Assembly (NCBI GenBank): GCA_012512295.1
Contig: JAAZDI010000355.1
Coordinates: forward strand, 1 to 13,191
Source: Syntrophomonadaceae bacterium
Lineage (GTDB): Bacteria > Bacillota > Ch66 > Ch109
Direction: 5' to 3'
Length of the DNA stretch: 13,191 nucleotides
In this document: in pieces, positions 12,791 to 13,191 of the stretch
Numbering within the stretch: the stretch's first letter is position 1
Layout of the letters: every line of letters begins with the position of its first letter
The notes under the pieces: model-generated
Seen by the model: the letters and a program-made list of their open reading frames with translations, nothing else
Databases searched by the model: none
Told to the model about the DNA's origin: nothing
Translations under genes and position numbers: made by a program

Positions 12791-13191
12791 TTATTCACCG
12801 TACCTTTCTCTTACAAAAGTCTCTATCCGCTTAGCCGCCGCCATAATATCGCTGGTCTCGACACATAAGTCGTACTCAGCACTGGGTTCGCTGGGATATT
12901 TATACAAAGGATCATAATAAGAAAGCAAGAGTTCACGGGTAACCAGATCAAAATCTTCCTGATTAAGATGCTTAATCAAATCTATCGTCTTAGAAGTACC
13001 CAACCGGTTTTTTAGTGACCATACAGCATTGCTTAAACCGGTTAGGTCTGTTGAATTCATATCAGTATACTCTCGAACTAGCCGTTGAATTCGATTTTCC
13101 AGGGAATCATAAAGAAGGATATGGCGTCCGGCGCGCATTCCTTCCAACAAAGGAGTAGGCAAGGTATTTCGCCCAATCCTTCGGCTTTCAC
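12791..13191 (-). CDS. mnmH: tRNA 2-selenouridine synthase, C-terminal part (5' end outside window)
   Basis: MnmH (SelU/YbbB) replaces sulfur by selenium at 2-thiouridine in the wobble position of certain tRNAs, with selenophosphate as donor. The frame is open to the window edge, so the visible 132 residues are the C-terminal part of the P-loop domain; the rhodanese domain with the catalytic cysteine and the Walker A motif would lie outside. Visible family marks: ESRRIGR at the edge followed by LPTPLLEGM, then LYDSLENRIQRLVREY, AVWSLKNRLG and YYDPLYKYPSE. The E. coli protein has corresponding stretches (ERM, RLERLNEEY, AIKRRLG, YYDPMYRY), so the assignment is by recall of that family. A TTG at 13162 inside the frame is not the real start. 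If intact, the gene implies that the organism makes selenophosphate (SelD). Confidence 0.9.
   Translation of the reverse strand, partial: ESRRIGRNTLPTPLLEGMRAGRHILLYDSLENRIQRLVREYTDMNSTDLTGLSNAVWSLKNRLGTSKTIDLIKHLNQEDFDLVTRELLLSYYDPLYKYPSEPSAEYDLCVETSDIMAAAKRIETFVRERYGE

Overview
The window looks like a chromosomal housekeeping segment from an endospore-forming, Gram-positive anaerobe-type bacterium (Bacillota, probably class Clostridia). The evidence is a near-invariant SpoVS, a sigma-H-type promoter in front of it, a Gram-positive LexA box at recA, RNase Y, and an order that matches the Bacillus subtilis block rodZ(ymfM)-pgsA-cinA-recA-rny-ymdB-spoVS. The DNA is AT-rich. Every supported gene lies on the minus strand, so transcription runs from high to low coordinates. 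No tRNA, rRNA, insertion sequence, phage gene or CRISPR array was seen.

Reading in the direction of transcription: the 3' part of mnmH (tRNA 2-selenouridine synthase; runs off the right edge) is followed 30 bases later by rodZ. Next come rimO and pgsA, which overlap. Then follow a membrane protein of unknown function and a compact FtsH-family membrane protease, which ends at a terminator. After that are pncC (a stand-alone CinA C-terminal domain), thpR (2H RNA phosphodiesterase/ligase family) and a weak terminator. recA has its own promoter and LexA box. rny has its own promoter directly after the recA stop and a leader of about 235 bases containing a terminator-like hairpin. After the rny terminator a separate sigma-A-type promoter precedes an unrecognised 171-residue protein and ymdB. 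spoVS stands alone between two terminators, and the 5' part of an M19 membrane dipeptidase runs off the left edge.

Functionally the block joins RNA turnover and modification (rny, ymdB, thpR, rimO, mnmH), DNA repair (recA), membrane lipid and cell-shape functions (pgsA, rodZ), membrane protein quality control (FtsH-like) and sporulation (spoVS).

No clearly new multi-gene system is visible. The most interesting points are: (1) rny appears to start at a rare ATT codon behind a near-perfect Shine-Dalgarno, because the upstream in-frame GTG lies inside a terminator hairpin; (2) the rny leader contains mutually exclusive hairpins ahead of that terminator-like stem; (3) a shortened FtsH-like protease with an altered pore motif, paired with an unknown membrane protein, is inserted into the usually tight pgsA-cinA-recA cluster; (4) an unknown gene sits in the ymdB operon next to rny. 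Gene starts were reassigned from Shine-Dalgarno spacing and family knowledge; most are not ATG.
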